Shown in pieces: positions 23,317 through 30,887 of a DNA stretch of 32,040 nt (position 1 is the first letter of the stretch; every line of letters begins with the position of its first letter). Source of the DNA: Peptococcaceae bacterium UBA7185 (GTDB lineage: Bacteria; Bacillota; Peptococcia; Peptococcales; Peptococcaceae); the NCBI GenBank assembly GCA_002491065.1, contig DKVF01000086.1, positions 30,539-62,578 of the forward strand, written 5' to 3'. Under the pieces are notes generated by a model, which ran no database searches, was not told the DNA's origin, and worked only from the letters and a program-made list of their open reading frames with translations. A program made the translations under genes and the position numbers.

Positions 23317-23339
23317 AAGGGCAGTAGACAGCCTTTCAA
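23313..23339 (+). other. Hairpin over the murB stop codon
   Basis: TTGAAAGG and CCTTTCAA form a perfect 8-bp inverted repeat with a 12-nt loop. It includes the murB TGA and overlaps the -35 of the ftsQ promoter. A T-run is lacking, so termination is likely incomplete; some of the murE transcript may read into ftsQ-ftsZ. Confidence 0.55.
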
Positions 23340-23353
23340 TCCTTTGCTATAAT
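23325..23353 (+). promoter_or_regulatory. Sigma-A-type promoter of ftsQ-ftsZ
   Basis: TAGACA (23325-23330) and TATAAT (23348-23353) are exactly 17 bp apart, with an extended TGC before the -10. That makes 11 of 12 hexamer bases plus the TG. Transcription would start near 23360, 25 nt before the ftsQ ATG. It is the best promoter match in the window. Confidence 0.8.
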
Positions 23354-23384
23354 AAAATAGAGAACAGTGTAAAGTTGTGGTATA

Positions 23385-24215
23385 ATGAAAAAACAAGACA
23401 AAATTGTTGTTTTGAACGATTATAAGTCGCACACAGAGAGTGAAATACCAGTGAGTCAAAAAGAAAGGGCGCCAAAAAGAAGATTTCGGCGAAGTAGAAT
23501 AAGGTTCCTCAAGCTGTTTGGTTCAATGGGTCTTTTTTTGATTTTGTTATATCTGTTGGGATATTTACCTTTCTTTCAGGTTGATGAGATTGGTGTAGAA
23601 GGAAATCAAGCGCTTACTAGTGAAAAGGCAGTTTCACTGTCGGGCATTCAGTCAGGGGAAAATTTCTTTTTCGTAAACACTTGGGCTGCTGAGAAGCGAT
23701 TACGTGTCAATCCTTTTGTAGAGCAGGTGAAAATACGAAGAGCTTTGCCGAATAAGCTGACGATTGTTGTCACAGAGCGTAAAGCCATTGGTTATATCGT
23801 AACCAGTGATGGCTATGCGCAGGTAGACCAGGAGGGTAGACTTCTGGCAATTCAGCAAACGCTGAGTAATTATAACCTTCCTGTAATTAGCGGCGTGGAG
23901 TTTAGCGAGTTACCGACCATCGGTGGGTTCATTAAAAATGAAAAACTAAAGCAGGCTTTGGAAATTTTACAGGAATGCGATGAAACATTGTTGAGCAATA
24001 TTGCTGAGTTAAATGTTGGACAAGAGTATTATATTTTAGCATATACGAATCAAAAATTAGAAGTACGTCTTGGCGGGCTGGATCAGATTGAACAGCGTTT
24101 GCAAGATTTGGATCAGATTTTAACCACTGTAGTGGGACAAACAATTGCAGCAGATCAGATTTTGTATATTGATATGCGTTATGAAGATTCGCCGATCATT
24201 AAGTTGAGATCATAA
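23385..24215 (+). CDS. ftsQ: Cell division protein FtsQ/DivIB
   Basis: A 276-residue bitopic protein. The cytoplasmic N-terminus (about 1-44) is charged, ending in RRFRRSRIRFLK; one TM segment lies at about 45-62 (FGSMGLFLILLYLLGYLPFF); a POTRA domain follows at about 65-135 (VDEIGVEGNQALTSEKAV, then NPFVEQVKIRRALPNKLTIVVTERKAIGYI). The beta domain comes next (about 140-270). FtsQ/DivIB joins FtsL and DivIC/FtsB in the septum complex. Between murB and ftsZ this is the expected gene. The SD is poor (GTGG 5 nt before the ATG), and the leader is short, so translation may depend on the 5' end. Confidence 0.92.
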   Translation: MKKQDKIVVLNDYKSHTESEIPVSQKERAPKRRFRRSRIRFLKLFGSMGLFLILLYLLGYLPFFQVDEIGVEGNQALTSEKAVSLSGIQSGENFFFVNTWAAEKRLRVNPFVEQVKIRRALPNKLTIVVTERKAIGYIVTSDGYAQVDQEGRLLAIQQTLSNYNLPVISGVEFSELPTIGGFIKNEKLKQALEILQECDETLLSNIAELNVGQEYYILAYTNQKLEVRLGGLDQIEQRLQDLDQILTTVVGQTIAADQILYIDMRYEDSPIIKLRS

Positions 24216-24246
24216 CAATTGAAATAAATTGGGGGAGCGTGTAGAA

Positions 24247-25368
24247 ATGTTTGAACTGGAGAAGAATGAAACTGGAAATTTAGCCTGCATAAAAGTAATT
24301 GGTGTTGGTGGCGGTGGCGGCAATGCGGTAAACAGAATGATTGCTGCAAATGTCGAAGGAATTGAGTTTATTGTAGCAAATACCGACGCGCAGGCATTGG
24401 AACTTTCGAAAGCTCCGACCAAAATTCAGTTAGGTGGAAAGTTGACTCGTGGTTTAGGTGCCGGTGGCAATCCTGAAGTAGGCTGTAAATCTGCAGAGGA
24501 AAGCAGAGAGGAATTGACGCAGGCTCTAAAAGGTGCCGATTTGGTATTCGTAACAGCTGGTATGGGCGGCGGTACAGGGACAGGTGCTGCGCCGATTGTA
24601 GCTGAAGTGGCAAAAAGTATTGGTGCATTGACCATCGGTATTGTGACAAAGCCATTTTCTTTTGAAGGCAAACGCCGCATGAAGCAGGCTTTGGAGGGTA
24701 CGGAAAAATTATCAGCGCAGGTGGATTCTATTGTAACTATTCCTAATGATAGACTGTTGCAGATTGCCGACAAAAATACAACACTGGAATCGGCGTTTTC
24801 TTTTGCTGATGATATTTTACGTCAAGGCGTGCAGGGCATTTCCGACACCATTGCCAAAGCAGGGATTATTAATTTAGACTTTGCGGATGTACGGGCAATT
24901 ATGGAAAATACCGGTGTCGCTTTGATGGGTGTTGGTTTGGCAAAAGGTGAAAACCGTGCAGTGACAGCAGCAAAAGCTGCAATTTCTTCTCCATTGTTAG
25001 AATTGTCCATTGAAGGCGCGAGAGGGATTTTGCTCAATATTTCTGGCAGCAATCTTACTTTGTTGGAAGCACAGGAGGCAGCTGATTTTATCTATGAATC
25101 GGCTGGGACAGATGCAGATATCATGTTTGGTGCTTTTGATGAGGACAATGGTTCTGACGAAATCAAAATTACAATCATTGCCACAGGGTTTAATCAGCCA
25201 CAGCCTGCAGAGCGGGTTGCTCCGGCAGAGAAAAAAGCGAATGTAATCGCAAAAGACAATGTACGTCCTGCTCATCAGCAAAACCAGACGCGGGGTGAGA
25301 TTCCAGAAAGCAAATCTGTATTAGACGGAGTAATTATTCCTGAGTTCCTGTTGAGAAAGAAAAATTAA
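24247..25368 (+). CDS. ftsZ: Cell division GTPase FtsZ
   Basis: A 373-residue tubulin homologue. The N-terminal nucleotide site has IGVGGGGGNAVNRM, the tubulin signature is G107-GGTGTG, the T7 catalytic-loop segment NLDFADVRAIMENTGVALMG is near 205-224, and the protein ends in a short linker plus the conserved C-terminal peptide (VIIPEFLLRKKN) that binds partners such as SepF, FtsA and ZapA-type proteins. It polymerises into the Z ring. I start at the ATG at 24247, 9 nt after GGGGGAG; a TTG upstream at 24229 has no SD. The ftsQ stop is 31 nt upstream and there is no ftsA between the two genes. A strong terminator follows. Confidence 0.98.
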   Translation: MFELEKNETGNLACIKVIGVGGGGGNAVNRMIAANVEGIEFIVANTDAQALELSKAPTKIQLGGKLTRGLGAGGNPEVGCKSAEESREELTQALKGADLVFVTAGMGGGTGTGAAPIVAEVAKSIGALTIGIVTKPFSFEGKRRMKQALEGTEKLSAQVDSIVTIPNDRLLQIADKNTTLESAFSFADDILRQGVQGISDTIAKAGIINLDFADVRAIMENTGVALMGVGLAKGENRAVTAAKAAISSPLLELSIEGARGILLNISGSNLTLLEAQEAADFIYESAGTDADIMFGAFDEDNGSDEIKITIIATGFNQPQPAERVAPAEKKANVIAKDNVRPAHQQNQTRGEIPESKSVLDGVIIPEFLLRKKN

Positions 25369-25416
25369 GTGCGTCTAGCATTTTGCAGGCAGGAAAAGCT
25401 CTATATGTTATATCAG

Positions 25417-25462
25417 AAGCTGAATTATGTTTCAACTGTTTGAAGCATAATTCAGCTTTTTT
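25417..25462 (+). terminator. Intrinsic terminator after ftsZ
   Basis: AAGCTGAATTATG and CATAATTCAGCTT pair perfectly over 13 bp. An inner TTCAA/TTGAA helix extends the stem, and TTTTTT follows. It ends the dcw cluster 48 nt after the ftsZ stop and isolates the spoIIG operon. Confidence 0.92.
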
Positions 25463-25514
25463 GCGCATTTTTTTACCTTCTTTCTGCAGAAAAATTTAAA
25501 ATCTACATCCTCAA

Positions 25515-25548
25515 ATCGACAGCTTTCTCTGTAAAAACAAGATATAAT
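25515..25548 (+). promoter_or_regulatory. spoIIG-type promoter with Spo0A box and long spacer
   Basis: A perfect -10 TATAAT (25543-25548) has no -35 at 17 bp. Instead TCGACA (25516-25521), five of six matches to TTGACA, lies 21 bp upstream, and the same bases read in reverse give TGTCGAT (25515-25521), six of seven matches to the Spo0A box TGTCGAA. The B. subtilis spoIIG promoter has the same unusual build: a 22-bp spacer and a Spo0A box at the -35. Confidence 0.65.
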
Positions 25549-25583
25549 AAAGAAAACAGTTTGTTCGGATGGGAGCGCGAGCC

Positions 25584-26477
25584 ATGACCGTTTATCTTGA
25601 CGAACTATTCTTGGTAAATTTCCTTATGGATTGGTTAATTTTATGGGCTACAGGCAATATGGCGCAAATTGCGGGAAAGCGTGGCCGATTGATTGCCGCA
25701 GCTTTTTTGGGGGCGTGTTATTCTATTGCGGTTTTTCTGCCTCATGCAGAATGGCTGCAAGCGCTGCCAATCAAAATCGGTTGTTCCCTTGGAATGTTAT
25801 ATATGGCTTTTCCTTTTATACGTTGGCGAAATTATCTGAAATCTGTTATTTATTTCTACTTGATTTCTTTTGTATTGGGAGGCGCTTCTATTGCCGCAAT
25901 GTTTTTGTTTGGCCAGTATTCTTTGCCAACATGGAACGGTGTTGCTTTAGTGCAAATAGATTTCCAACTATTTTGGCTGATTGTAGCAGCTAGTTTAGTT
26001 TTGGGAGTTATATTTTTCTTGCGGCATTGTTTGCGGCAGGATATTGCTGCGATACCGGAGATTGTAACTGTACAGATTTCTTTTCAGGAACGGCAGGTGA
26101 CGTTACGTTTATTGTTGGATACAGGAAATCATTTAACCGATCCTTTGAGTGGGCAACCGGTCATTGTAGCAGAACAAAGCAGTTTGTTGCCGTTATTTTC
26201 TCCTGAGCTGGGGACTTTGTTGCAAGAAACAAAGAGGAATGCTGCCGAATTATTGCTTATGATGGTAGAACAAGAAGAGCTGACCGGATATTGGCGGTTG
26301 ATTCCTTATCAGGCAGTGGGACAGAGAGGGATGTTGCTGGGATTTCGTCCGGACCGCCTGATTTTACAACATGGAGAAGAAAATAACGTATATACAAATG
26401 TGATTGTAGCATTATCAGAGCAAAAATTTTCTCCTTATGGGACCTATCAGGGACTGGTACAGCCAGAGCTATTTTAA
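25584..26477 (+). CDS. spoIIGA: Sporulation sigma-E factor-processing peptidase SpoIIGA
   Basis: A 297-residue membrane protease of the SpoIIGA (U4) family. The N-terminal half (about 1-145) has five hydrophobic segments starting MTVYLDELFLVNFLMDWLIL, typical of the family; the C-terminal half carries the retroviral-like aspartyl protease motif L-L-D179-T-G-N-H-L-x-D-P and a later RLIPYQAVGQRGMLLGFRPD segment. It sits in the polar septum and cleaves pro-sigma-E in the mother cell after a forespore signal. I use the ATG at 25584, 8 nt after GGGAG; an ATG five codons earlier precedes that SD. The gene is 15 nt upstream of sigE, in the canonical spoIIG order. Confidence 0.96.
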   Translation: MTVYLDELFLVNFLMDWLILWATGNMAQIAGKRGRLIAAAFLGACYSIAVFLPHAEWLQALPIKIGCSLGMLYMAFPFIRWRNYLKSVIYFYLISFVLGGASIAAMFLFGQYSLPTWNGVALVQIDFQLFWLIVAASLVLGVIFFLRHCLRQDIAAIPEIVTVQISFQERQVTLRLLLDTGNHLTDPLSGQPVIVAEQSSLLPLFSPELGTLLQETKRNAAELLLMMVEQEELTGYWRLIPYQAVGQRGMLLGFRPDRLILQHGEENNVYTNVIVALSEQKFSPYGTYQGLVQPELF

Positions 26478-26492
26478 GAGAGGGGTAGTACA

Positions 26493-27206
26493 ATGAAGTT
26501 ACCGCAAAAAGTGAATCTAATTTTGCTTTGGATGGTGCAGAAACTGCATTTGCAGGAGGGCGTCTATTATATTGGCAGCAATGAAACCTTGCCGCCGCCT
26601 TTAACGCCGGAGGAAGAGCAGCTGCTGTTGAGCAAAATGGAGCAGGATGGTGCAAAGGTGCGTACGGCATTGATTGAACACAATCTGCGGCTGGTGGTTT
26701 ATATTGCCCGCAAATTTGAAAATACCGGTATTCCGGTGGAAGACTTAATCTCGATTGGAACCATTGGGTTAATCAAGGCTGTCAATACCTTTGACAACAC
26801 AAAAAAAATTAAGCTGGCCACCTATGCCTCACGCTGTATTGAAAATGAAATTTTGATGCAATTGCGCCGCACCAGCAAAATGCGGTATGAAGTCAGTTTG
26901 GATGAACCTTTAAAAATTGACTATGATGGCAATGAATTGCTTTTGTCTGATGTGATGGGGACAGATGAAGACACCATTTATCAGTATATTGAAAAAGACA
27001 TTGATTATTCTCTACTCCAAACCGCCATGTCGAAATTGTCCAAACGGGAACGAACCATTGTGGAATTACGGTTTGGTCTGCGAGGGCGTGAAGAACGCAC
27101 GCAAAAAGAAGTGGCAGATTTATTAGGAATTTCACAGTCCTATATTTCACGATTGGAAAAGAAAATCATTGGGCGATTGCAAAGGGAATTTCAAAAACTG
27201 GAATAA
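26493..27206 (+). CDS. sigE: RNA polymerase sporulation sigma factor, pro-sigma-E (SpoIIGB)
   Basis: A 237-residue sigma-70 family factor. Residues 1-26 are the amphipathic pro-sequence, ended by the SpoIIGA target context (GVYYIGSNETLPPPLT). Region 2 is strongly conserved (ALIEHNLRLVVYIARKFENTG, DLISIGTIGLIKAVNTFDNTKKIKLATYASRCIENEILM) and region 4 carries the HTH (RTQKEVADLLGISQSYISRLEKKI). After cleavage it drives early mother-cell genes. The sequence is close to Bacillus SigE throughout. The pairing with spoIIGA fixes identity. The sigG gene, which often follows in related bacteria, is absent: the next gene is on the opposite strand. SD AGAGGGG, 8 nt before the ATG. Confidence 0.97.
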   Translation: MKLPQKVNLILLWMVQKLHLQEGVYYIGSNETLPPPLTPEEEQLLLSKMEQDGAKVRTALIEHNLRLVVYIARKFENTGIPVEDLISIGTIGLIKAVNTFDNTKKIKLATYASRCIENEILMQLRRTSKMRYEVSLDEPLKIDYDGNELLLSDVMGTDEDTIYQYIEKDIDYSLLQTAMSKLSKRERTIVELRFGLRGREERTQKEVADLLGISQSYISRLEKKIIGRLQREFQKLE

Positions 27207-27284
27207 TGGTTTACGCTGTATCAGTTGTGGAAAGGTTAAGCTTCTGCGAATTGCAGATTGCAGAGAAAAAAGACTTTTCAGCTG

Positions 27285-27302
27285 GAAAAGAAATCTTTTC
27301 TT
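27285..27302 (+). terminator. Weak hairpin downstream of sigE
   Basis: GAAAAG and CTTTTC flank a 4-nt loop and run into TTTAGG, about 80 nt after the sigE stop. The stem is AT-rich and short. It may be the end of the spoIIG transcript, but it is weak; otherwise the 233-nt gap 27207-27439 holds only the asnB-side terminator. Confidence 0.25.
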
Positions 27303-27387
27303 TAGGAACGTAAATCATGCGGCAGCTCAAAATAAAAAAGGTGCAGCAGTGAAAGGCTATGAATAAAAAAGAGGAGTTACGCAGAGG

Positions 27388-27425
27388 AAAAGGCTGCTGT
27401 CAGTTGATTTTGGCAGCAGCCTTTT
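27388..27425 (-). terminator. Bidirectional terminator after asnB and sigE
   Basis: AAAAGGCTGCTG and CAGCAGCCTTTT form a perfect 12-bp stem with a 14-nt loop. On either strand it ends in TTTT. It is 15 nt beyond the asnB stop and lies between the convergent spoIIG and dpa-asnB units. Confidence 0.8.
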
Positions 27426-27439
27426 GCATGCAACGTGCG

Positions 27440-29275
27440 CTACAATTTATATTTTGTCATCCAATAATTAATCTGCAGCAAATAGGCCATCATTTGTGGT
27501 CCTGCCATCAACTGACCGAACCAAGGGCGGCCGTAATCGGATGGTGTATCTAAAAAAGTATGCACTTTTTTGACGTCTACGATATCCAGCAGAGGAGAGT
27601 TGGGATAGGCTAAGACTTCCAGCAAACGATTGCGCAAGAGGGATTCATAGGCGGGATCATACGTTTTAGGATAGGGACTCTTTTTGCGATATAATACCTC
27701 TAAAGGAAGCAAATTGCGGCCAGTTTCCTGCAGCAGACTTTTGGTGTGTCCATTATGGCATTTCATTTCCCAGGGGATGTTATAGACATATTCTAAGATG
27801 CGATGATCGGCGAAAGGGACGCGAGCTTCCAGGCCGGAATACATACTGGTACGGTCCATGCGGTTAAGGAGTGTGGCCATAAACCAGACAACATTGAGAT
27901 ATGCGATTTCCCGGCGACGTGCCTCCAACCCTGCTTCCCCTTCCAGCCGCGGTGTGGCAGCAATGGTATTGTCATAAGCTTGCTGGGCGTATGCTTCTAA
28001 ATCCACTTCACTCAAAAAATCATCCCGCAAAAGTGCAGTGCGGGCGTCCATCTGATAGGACCATGGAAAATGATGCCGCTGCAGCGCTGCCGGCTGATGG
28101 AACCAGGGATATCCGCCAAAGATTTCATCGGCGCATTCGCCGGTGAGCGCCACGCGATTGTGCTGCGCCACCTGACTGCAGAAATAAAGCAGGGAGGATT
28201 CCACATCGGCCATGCAGGGCAAATCGCGGGCATCTACAGCTTTGTAGAGATAGTCTGCCTGTTTTTGGTTGGTACATTCCAGATAGGTATGTTGGCTGCC
28301 GATGTGTTTTACCATCAGCTCCACAAAAGGACGATCCAACGAGGATTGAAAACTATTGGCCTGAAAATTTTTATCATTGTCGACAAAATCAAAAGAGAAT
28401 GTATGTAGCTGTTCTCCTTCTTTGGCTAATTTTCGAGCGCAGATTGCGGATACCAGGCTACTGTCTAATCCACCTGAGAGAAAGGTGCAGATTGACACAT
28501 CAGAAATCATTTGTCGCTCTACACTATCCTCCACCAGTGCAGCGACAATTTGCACCGTATCGGTATAAGTATCCTCATGAGGCTTCGCCTGCAGCTGCCA
28601 GTAGATATTGTCGCGGATTTGCTTGCCTTGGATGGATAAATAATGTCCTGGTAATACCTCTTTCATATCGTAAAATACGCCGTGTCCCGGTGTGCGGGCC
28701 GGGCCCAGTCCCAGAATTTCTCCCCAGCCGTCAGCTTTGATAACAGGCGAGATGCCAGCCGCAAAGAGCGCCTTTTGCTCAGAGCCGAAAATGACTTCCT
28801 CAGCGACTTGTTGATAAAACAGCGGTTTTACGCCGAGACGATCTCGACAGAGCAATAGGACGTCTTCCTGGCTGTCATAGATGGCGAAAGCAAAGATGCC
28901 GTTGAGTTCCTGGAAAAATGCTGTGCCACAAAAAAAATAGCCATTCAAGATTACTTCCGTGTCGCTCTTGGTCTGCCAAAGTACAGGATAAGAATTCAAT
29001 TTTTGGCGTAATTGGGCGGTGTTATACAATTCACCGTTATATACGATGGTGCAGCGGCGCTGGCCCTCTGTTTTGGTCATGGGCTGATGGCCCTTGGCCA
29101 AATCAATGATGGCCAGTCGGGTGTGCGCCAATCCCGCATGGGGATAGAGAACCACGTCCTGTTCATTGGGACCGCGGCGTTTTAAGCTGTCTTTCATTTT
29201 TTCCAGCCGTTCATGCCATTTTTGATTTTGCGTATAATCAAAAGATGTCTGGTAGAATCCGGCAATTCCGCACAT
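27440..29275 (-). CDS. asnB: Asparagine synthase (glutamine-hydrolysing), AsnB family
   Basis: A 611-residue two-domain amidotransferase. It begins MCGIAGFY, with Cys2 (the N-terminal residue after Met removal) as the glutaminase nucleophile; RRGPNEQD, HTRLAIIDL and YNGELYN belong to the Ntn glutaminase domain (about 1-210). The synthetase domain has the PPi-loop SGGLDSS at 267-273 and the later GECADEIFGGYPWF and EARVPFADHRILEY motifs. Normally it makes Asn from Asp, Gln and ATP; B. subtilis members also amidate meso-DAP in peptidoglycan. The SD AAAGGAG lies 11 nt upstream. It is the third gene of an operon behind dpaA and dpaB (33 nt gap), so expression during sporulation is likely, similar to Bacillus AsnO (YisO). 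Confidence 0.94.
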   Translation of the reverse strand: MCGIAGFYQTSFDYTQNQKWHERLEKMKDSLKRRGPNEQDVVLYPHAGLAHTRLAIIDLAKGHQPMTKTEGQRRCTIVYNGELYNTAQLRQKLNSYPVLWQTKSDTEVILNGYFFCGTAFFQELNGIFAFAIYDSQEDVLLLCRDRLGVKPLFYQQVAEEVIFGSEQKALFAAGISPVIKADGWGEILGLGPARTPGHGVFYDMKEVLPGHYLSIQGKQIRDNIYWQLQAKPHEDTYTDTVQIVAALVEDSVERQMISDVSICTFLSGGLDSSLVSAICARKLAKEGEQLHTFSFDFVDNDKNFQANSFQSSLDRPFVELMVKHIGSQHTYLECTNQKQADYLYKAVDARDLPCMADVESSLLYFCSQVAQHNRVALTGECADEIFGGYPWFHQPAALQRHHFPWSYQMDARTALLRDDFLSEVDLEAYAQQAYDNTIAATPRLEGEAGLEARRREIAYLNVVWFMATLLNRMDRTSMYSGLEARVPFADHRILEYVYNIPWEMKCHNGHTKSLLQETGRNLLPLEVLYRKKSPYPKTYDPAYESLLRNRLLEVLAYPNSPLLDIVDVKKVHTFLDTPSDYGRPWFGQLMAGPQMMAYLLQINYWMTKYKL

Positions 29276-29308
29276 AGCGTGTCACTCCTTTCGTTGTGCT
29301 TGTTTCTG

Positions 29309-29911
29309 TTAGTTTTCCGGGTAGGGACTGCGAATCACAGGTTGAATCTGCTTGCCATCCAGTGCTTGTTGAATGGTTTGGGGGATTAGATTGGTATGGG
29401 CAATCATAGAATTGGGCTTGGTGCGATAATTATCCTGCCCGAAGGGTACAAAATAAATATTTTTTGTGTTGAGCAAAATACCGATATTCTTCAGATTCAT
29501 GCCCAAGGCATCGTTGGTGGACAGAGAAATGACCAGAGGCCGATTGTTGCGCAGATGTGCCTTGGCAGCCATCAAAACAGGCGTGTCTGAAATACCATTT
29601 GCCAGTTTAGAGAGGGTATTGCCAGTGCAGGGGGCAATGAGCAGAATATCGAACAGAGCTTTCGGACCGATGGGCTCTGCATCGGGAATGGTGGAGATGG
29701 GTTCTTTTCCGGTGATGTTTCTGGCTTTTTCCAAAAATTCAGAAGCCGCTCCAAAACGGCTGTCGGTGTGATAGGCATTATCTGAAAAAATGGTGTACAG
29801 GGAAGCGCCGGTTTGCGCTAAGGATTCCAATTCTTCAAACACTTGCCGAAAGGTACAGAAGGAGCCAGTAACGGCAACGCCGATGGCTTTGTCGTGAAAA
29901 TCAATAGTCAT
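29309..29911 (-). CDS. dpaB: Dipicolinate synthase subunit B
   Basis: A 200-residue flavoprotein-fold (PPC decarboxylase-like) protein. The N-terminal GVAVTGSFCTFRQVFEELESL nucleotide-binding segment, the DILLIAPCTGNTLSKLANGISDTPVLMAAKAHLRN block (near 95-125) and NDALGMNLKNIGILLNTKNIYFVPFGQDN are characteristic of SpoVFB/DpaB. With DpaA it makes dipicolinic acid from 4-hydroxy-tetrahydrodipicolinate (a DAP-pathway intermediate) in the mother cell, for import into the spore core. SD AAAGGATG 8 nt before the ATG; the dpaA stop is 6 nt upstream. Length is typical. Confidence 0.95.
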   Translation of the reverse strand: MTIDFHDKAIGVAVTGSFCTFRQVFEELESLAQTGASLYTIFSDNAYHTDSRFGAASEFLEKARNITGKEPISTIPDAEPIGPKALFDILLIAPCTGNTLSKLANGISDTPVLMAAKAHLRNNRPLVISLSTNDALGMNLKNIGILLNTKNIYFVPFGQDNYRTKPNSMIAHTNLIPQTIQQALDGKQIQPVIRSPYPEN

Positions 29912-29917
29912 AAGAAA

Positions 29918-30799
29918 TCATCCTTTCTGAGGGAGTGCAACAATTTGCAAATGGCTCAGGAGGTCAGCGGCCAATTTTTGACCAGCGGTTTGCGGTGCTG
30001 TGCGGCCAGGTAAACCAGGACAGCTCTGGACAAATAACCCTTGTTTTTTGGCGGCTTCCTGCGCAATACCTCCCGGCGCGCTAGCCAGGTCAAAAAGCTG
30101 TGCGTCCGAGGGAAACAGTTGCAGCAGGGGCGCGGTGAGCAGAAGTTCCGGTACTGTATTGACAACTAAGCGGTGAGCAGGTAAGGAAGCGGACAATTCT
30201 TCCGGTGTGAGTGTGGCGAAACCCTGCGCATCAGCCAGACTACGCCGAAAAGTATCCTTTTCGCAAACAGTCACCCAACAGCCCAAAGCCTGAAGCTTTT
30301 GAGCCAGCAGCATCCCACAGCGTCCATAACCCAGAAGTAATATAGATGCCTGCTGCAGAGCATAGGGTGTTTGGGTTAGCAATACAGCCAGCATTCCTTC
30401 GGCGGTGAGAGCAGCATTGGCCAGTGTCAAGGAGGAAGATTGCATATAATCGTAAATGTCAATTTGTTTATCGTGGCATTGTGCAATAAAAGAAGCGGGA
30501 AAATTGCCGCCGGCAACACATTGACCTGGCTGCAAAAACGCTAAAAATGATGAAAGAGACATGGGTGCCGCCGTATGGGGAAGTACAAGCTGCTCCTCGC
30601 GGCAAAATGGCACAGGACCTGCAAGACAGGCATATTGAGAGAGTTGGGCAGGATGTTCCAGTACTGTGACATGGGGAGAAGAAGGCTGATAATCAGGTAC
30701 TGCATAAACGGCAGAAAGCAAACTTTGCGCTTCCAGGGTATGGGCCAGCCATTTTTGCCGTGCATCGCCGCCAAAAACGGCAATAGAAGGGTAAGACAT
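29918..30799 (-). CDS. dpaA: Dipicolinate synthase subunit A
   Basis: A 293-residue protein. The N-terminal domain (about 1-145) is the DpaA-specific part (SIAVFGGDARQKWLAHTLEAQ); the second is a NAD(P)-binding Rossmann domain (ILLLGYGRCGMLLAQKLQALG, near 154-174), followed by NTVPELLLT and FDLASAPGGIAQEAAKK, which are strong SpoVFA markers. It supplies the dehydrogenase part of dipicolinate synthase. The SD is strong (AAAGGAGG, 8 nt). It opens the dpaA-dpaB-asnB operon. The first 145 residues have a higher Ala/Ser/Pro content than nearby genes, which look normal for the family. The DAP lyase-type gene that often shares this operon (dapG, dapA) is not here. Confidence 0.95.
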   Translation of the reverse strand: MSYPSIAVFGGDARQKWLAHTLEAQSLLSAVYAVPDYQPSSPHVTVLEHPAQLSQYACLAGPVPFCREEQLVLPHTAAPMSLSSFLAFLQPGQCVAGGNFPASFIAQCHDKQIDIYDYMQSSSLTLANAALTAEGMLAVLLTQTPYALQQASILLLGYGRCGMLLAQKLQALGCWVTVCEKDTFRRSLADAQGFATLTPEELSASLPAHRLVVNTVPELLLTAPLLQLFPSDAQLFDLASAPGGIAQEAAKKQGLFVQSCPGLPGRTAPQTAGQKLAADLLSHLQIVALPQKG

Positions 30800-30829
30800 A
30801 AGGAAAACCTCCTTTCATTCATATTAATC

Positions 30830-30856
30830 AGTATATGGATTGGAAGTTGTTTGGTG
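30830..30856 (-). promoter_or_regulatory. Candidate mother-cell sigma (sigma-E/K) promoter of dpaA
   Basis: On the - strand CATATACT (30837-30830) matches the sigma-E -10 (CATACAHT) in 7 of 8 positions and shares CATA with the sigma-K -10. A CACC (30856-30853) 15 bp upstream resembles the sigma-K -35 (mACm). The sigma-E -35 is not seen. It lies about 30 nt before the dpaA ATG. Weak evidence, but no sigma-A promoter is visible here. Confidence 0.35.
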
Positions 30857-30887
30857 AAACAGATTAAAAAATTTGTGCAAAAGACAG

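Noticed and set aside
23381..23386. TATAAT overlapping the ftsQ start codon as the main promoter
   Set aside because: A -35-like TAGAGA lies 17 bp upstream, but transcription would start inside the gene; the promoter at 23325-23353 is better.
27169..27366. Small + strand frame after sigE
   Set aside because: It begins inside sigE in another frame, is Arg/Asn-rich, lacks an SD and covers the likely transcript end.
29276..29308. T-box or other leader riboswitch upstream of asnB
   Set aside because: Only 33 nt separate it from dpaB, with no room for a T-box; it is an internal operon gene.
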